A stretch of 64,000 bases of DNA from Nymphaea colorata. Lineage: Eukaryota; Streptophyta; Magnoliopsida; Nymphaeales; Nymphaeaceae. Within the stretch, counting starts at the first letter, position 1; each line of letters opens with the position of its first letter. Below the pieces are notes generated by a model, which did not search any database, had not been told where the DNA came from, and worked only from the letters and a program-made list of their open reading frames with translations. A program made the position numbers and the translations under genes. Shown piece after piece: positions 61,153 to 64,000 of the stretch. The stretch lies in assembly GCF_008831285.2 (NCBI RefSeq), contig NC_045138.2, positions 10,988,571 to 11,052,570 of the forward strand, read 5' to 3'.

Positions 61153-61955
61153 CAGCCAACGTAGGACCTGGGCGGCAACCATTTTTGTCTCTTTGTAAAA
61201 TATTTAATAATCATTTTCTAGCAGAAAAAAGAGAAAATGCTCGTTGCGGCAGATGTCAAAGGAATGAACACCAAAAACCAAAAAGAGAAAATGCTCGGTT
61301 CTCTTTGCCTTGGGGCGTGTAAGGTGAGAGGCCCTAAAAATGTAACGCCCATTTTGGCTCTAGCTTCCTTCATTATTTTTTATAAGCTTGATTTTTGAGC
61401 AAAACTAAATATAAATTTAGTTATATATAAAAAAAAAGCTGTGTATTCTAGACCAAAGTTATACGAGGAACCAAATTTAGACTCTTAAATTAAATAGATT
61501 ATCAAAATACTTCATATACAGTCCAACCTTATAAAAGCAAGCTTTGTTGCCTGACTGTATATTCATTTTGGTTGGTTAATTTAAAGGAAGAAGATCTGAA
61601 TCTTCAATCCAACTATTTTGGAGCAAACAAGAAATCTAGAAAGTATATACTGCACGAGTTAAATTTGGATGAGTTATTGAAGCTTTTAGTCATAACGTTC
61701 AATTGGTTTGTTGTACAATGCCTACTTTTCGTCTTGAGGAACGAGACGTCTAAGCAATTAAATCTGTTCGTGTGACAAGAGTGATTTGATAAGAAGCATA
61801 CATTAAGTCAACTTTTTTTTTTTTTTTTTCCAATAGCATAATAAGAACAATGAGAAACAATCTACACATCATCTTCTCCCGATAATTGTTTCACAAATTT
61901 ATATTTTTCGACAAGTCAAACCATATTTGTGCGGTTCGATTTTTTTGAAAAGTGG

Positions 61956-61981
61956 ATATATATATATATATATATATATAT
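61956..61981. repeat. (TA)n microsatellite
   Basis: About 13 TA units. Confidence 0.95.
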
Positions 61982-62366
61982 CAAACTCAACATCGTGTAC
62001 AAAAATCAATACGTGGACGAATAATAAAAAAATTGGATGATTACAATGAAAATAAACAAACAAACAGAATAGAAAAAGACACGTCCAAACAATGACAGTC
62101 GTAGTTTTGGAAGCGTCAACAAGCTGGAAGCTTCCTGCTGCTTCTCAAAGGGCAATGATCAGCTTCGGCTTTTGGATAAAGTCGAAGGCTTGCTTGATCA
62201 TTCAAGCTTCAACGCACCGATCCACGCCGCACCCATCTTTGTCCTCAGAGCAACTCCACTCTCCCACTTTCCAAGGGACTATGGACCGAATCCCCTTCCT
62301 TCTTCTCTTGCTCCTGCCCCCAAAAATACAGGGCTGCATCCATGTTTGCTATGGAGATCCGAATGC

Positions 62367-62582
62367 AGGGGCAGAGTTAATTTTTTTTTTTTATGAAAAT
62401 AACCTAATTAAAGTTTTTATATTTTGATATGAGTGGAAATATCATTTTTCAAAATTATTTATATAAAACCAGTGAAATTTTGCATGTAAATTTTTACAAA
62501 AAAAAAAAAAAAAATTATGTAAAAAAAAGTTTTGAGGTAGGAAGAAGACCCCTCCGGCTTTCCTTGGCTCCACCCCAGCCTT
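62367..62582. mobile_element. Short non-autonomous repeat with GGGGCAGAG ... GGCTCCACCCC ends
   Basis: The left end AGGGGCAGAG and the right end TTGGCTCCACCCCAGCC (reverse complement GGCTGGGGTGGAGCCAA) form a rough inverted pair around a core with long T and A runs. It is the third member of the family listed at 1,841 and 60,988. Boundaries and superfamily are uncertain. Confidence 0.4.
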
Positions 62583-64000
62583 AATGCATGTTGACAGTCA
62601 CACCTGCCCCATGTCAAAATCGAAACTCACGCCACTTGAAGCAGCTCCTCGCCGCTTTCCAGCCACCGTCCGTAGTCCCGTGGTTGTTCATTTTACTACC
62701 GTTTTTGGCATACTTTTTTGAGCTGAGAACCACAACTTATAGCCCTGCTCGGCCGACTTGGAACTGTCCCTTGTTCCAAGAAGCGGCCAACGTCGCCGTT
62801 TTTCTCTTGCTCTCCAACCAACCTATAGGGGATGTTCCAGAGCATCTCTGTTGTTACTTGGACACATTACTACCAGCCAAAACTTCACTTTCGATACTTC
62901 TGGGTTAATCTTGGATTAATAATGGCTGCTTTCATTGGAGGGAGCTCATGGAACAAGTGCGTACGTGTACAATCCTGATATTCCAACCTTGGATTTGAGT
63001 GAGGGAAGGAGAGTTTTGACTCTTGCCTTGGATGAAATACTCCAGCAAAATTATTCTACAGATATATATTCTACTCAAACATACAAATTTATACTTTCAT
63101 ACCATATTATAATAATTACTCTATTAATTCTAAGCATAAAAAAAAAAAAAAAGTTTTATTCAGTCTCCCAACTTAAGCAAATTTGAAGGGGGGTATCTAT
63201 GAAGACAGTACCACATAATCTGAAATGGGTCGTCCTGCATCGTGGGGTTCCGTTCCAATGGTGAGCTACAAGAGTAGATATTCAGTACTCGATACGCATC
63301 GATGGGGGGGAAGCTGTGTCTTCAATTCATTGGCGCTGGGCCCAGAACAGAGGCAGCTTATTGGAGCTTGGATGGTTCTAGAGGTCGAACACATGCAGTG
63401 TTGCGCACAGAACGACCGCGGTGGGAGCCCATGTCTCTCTCTCTCTGACCTAATATGCACCTCCATTGTGGACAGCCCCCATGTGCTTCCAACTCTTTAA
63501 ACATAAACACATGCACGTGGTCACACATCCACATCTCTTCACCCACAGCTCACACTTTCTCTGGTTGGTCTGCTCTTTCCAGTTTCTTTCTTTCTTTATT
63601 ATTATTTGTGTTGCTTAATAATAAACTTTTCTTTTGGGGTGTCGATGCTCACTTATGTTGCAATATCTTTTAACTAGAGAGGCTAGAAGATAAGGTTAAC
63701 TCGGCGGCGTTCATTTACCTTTTATAGGGCAAAATTTTATTATCTTTTGTTTCTTATTTATATATGGTTGAGAGGTCAATACTGGTTCATTAGGCGACTG
63801 TCTAGTTAATTAATTTTAAAGTAGAGCCGTGCTATGTTTGCTGGATGATTAGAGAGAGAGAGAGAGAGAGAGCAGACTTGAACACAGATAAATATAAATT
63901 TGGTGTGCGGGACGTTGGTCAAATGTAGGACCATGTGGTCTATAAGCAATTTGTTTGACGCATTTTATTATTGCTGTAATAATAATCTCAGTCATATTTT
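62583..64000. other. Gene-free stretch to window end
   Basis: No gene recognised. Frames of 62-106 codons at 62,588-63,673 carry no domain. If a gene begins beyond the window, its upstream region could lie here, but nothing shows it. Confidence 0.35.
63851..63872. repeat. (AG)n microsatellite
   Basis: About 11 AG units. Confidence 0.95.

Overview
The window looks like nuclear DNA of a flowering plant. It contains one intron-bearing gene of the plant-specific PIRL leucine-rich-repeat family, one small plant-type single-exon protein gene, and many degraded plant transposable elements: Ty1/copia remnants, a TRIM, hAT-type MITEs, a CACTA relic and probable Ty3/gypsy pieces. Most of the sequence is AT-rich and gene-poor. 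The sequence does not let me name the species.

Layout. 1-6.2 kb: degenerate repeats, including a ~20-bp minisatellite, and a 293-bp hAT-type MITE with a perfect 8-bp target-site duplication. 6.2-15.8 kb: an array of a ~115-bp AT-rich satellite, roughly 50 units in two blocks. The blocks are separated by a ~3.9-kb copia fragment, whose gag carries a 496-bp hAT-type MITE. The right edge of the array abuts a second truncated copia (15.8-17.2 kb, with primer-binding site). 17.2-27.2 kb: mostly gene-free, apart from a 159-aa protein gene at 20.0-20.5 kb on the minus strand. 27.2-28.0 kb: a near-perfect inverted repeat with ~265-bp arms. 28.1-30.7 kb: a third copia remnant interrupted by a complete 864-bp TRIM. 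31-49 kb: old repeats, including a 642-bp tandem duplication, a CACTA DUF4216-like relic, a possible gypsy LTR and a gypsy-type zinc-knuckle relic. 49-56.5 kb: low-copy DNA with the PIRL gene (three coding exons, 566 aa, minus strand). 56.5-64 kb: no gene recognised, only short repeats and microsatellites.

Only two protein-coding genes are well supported. They sit ~33 kb apart and no functional link between them is visible. The main interest is the layered insertion history: MITE in copia in satellite, and TRIM in copia. In both cases target duplications and reading-frame continuity show the order of events. I found no convincing new biological system. The best candidates for follow-up are the satellite with its palindromic core, the long foldback and the small conserved-looking protein.
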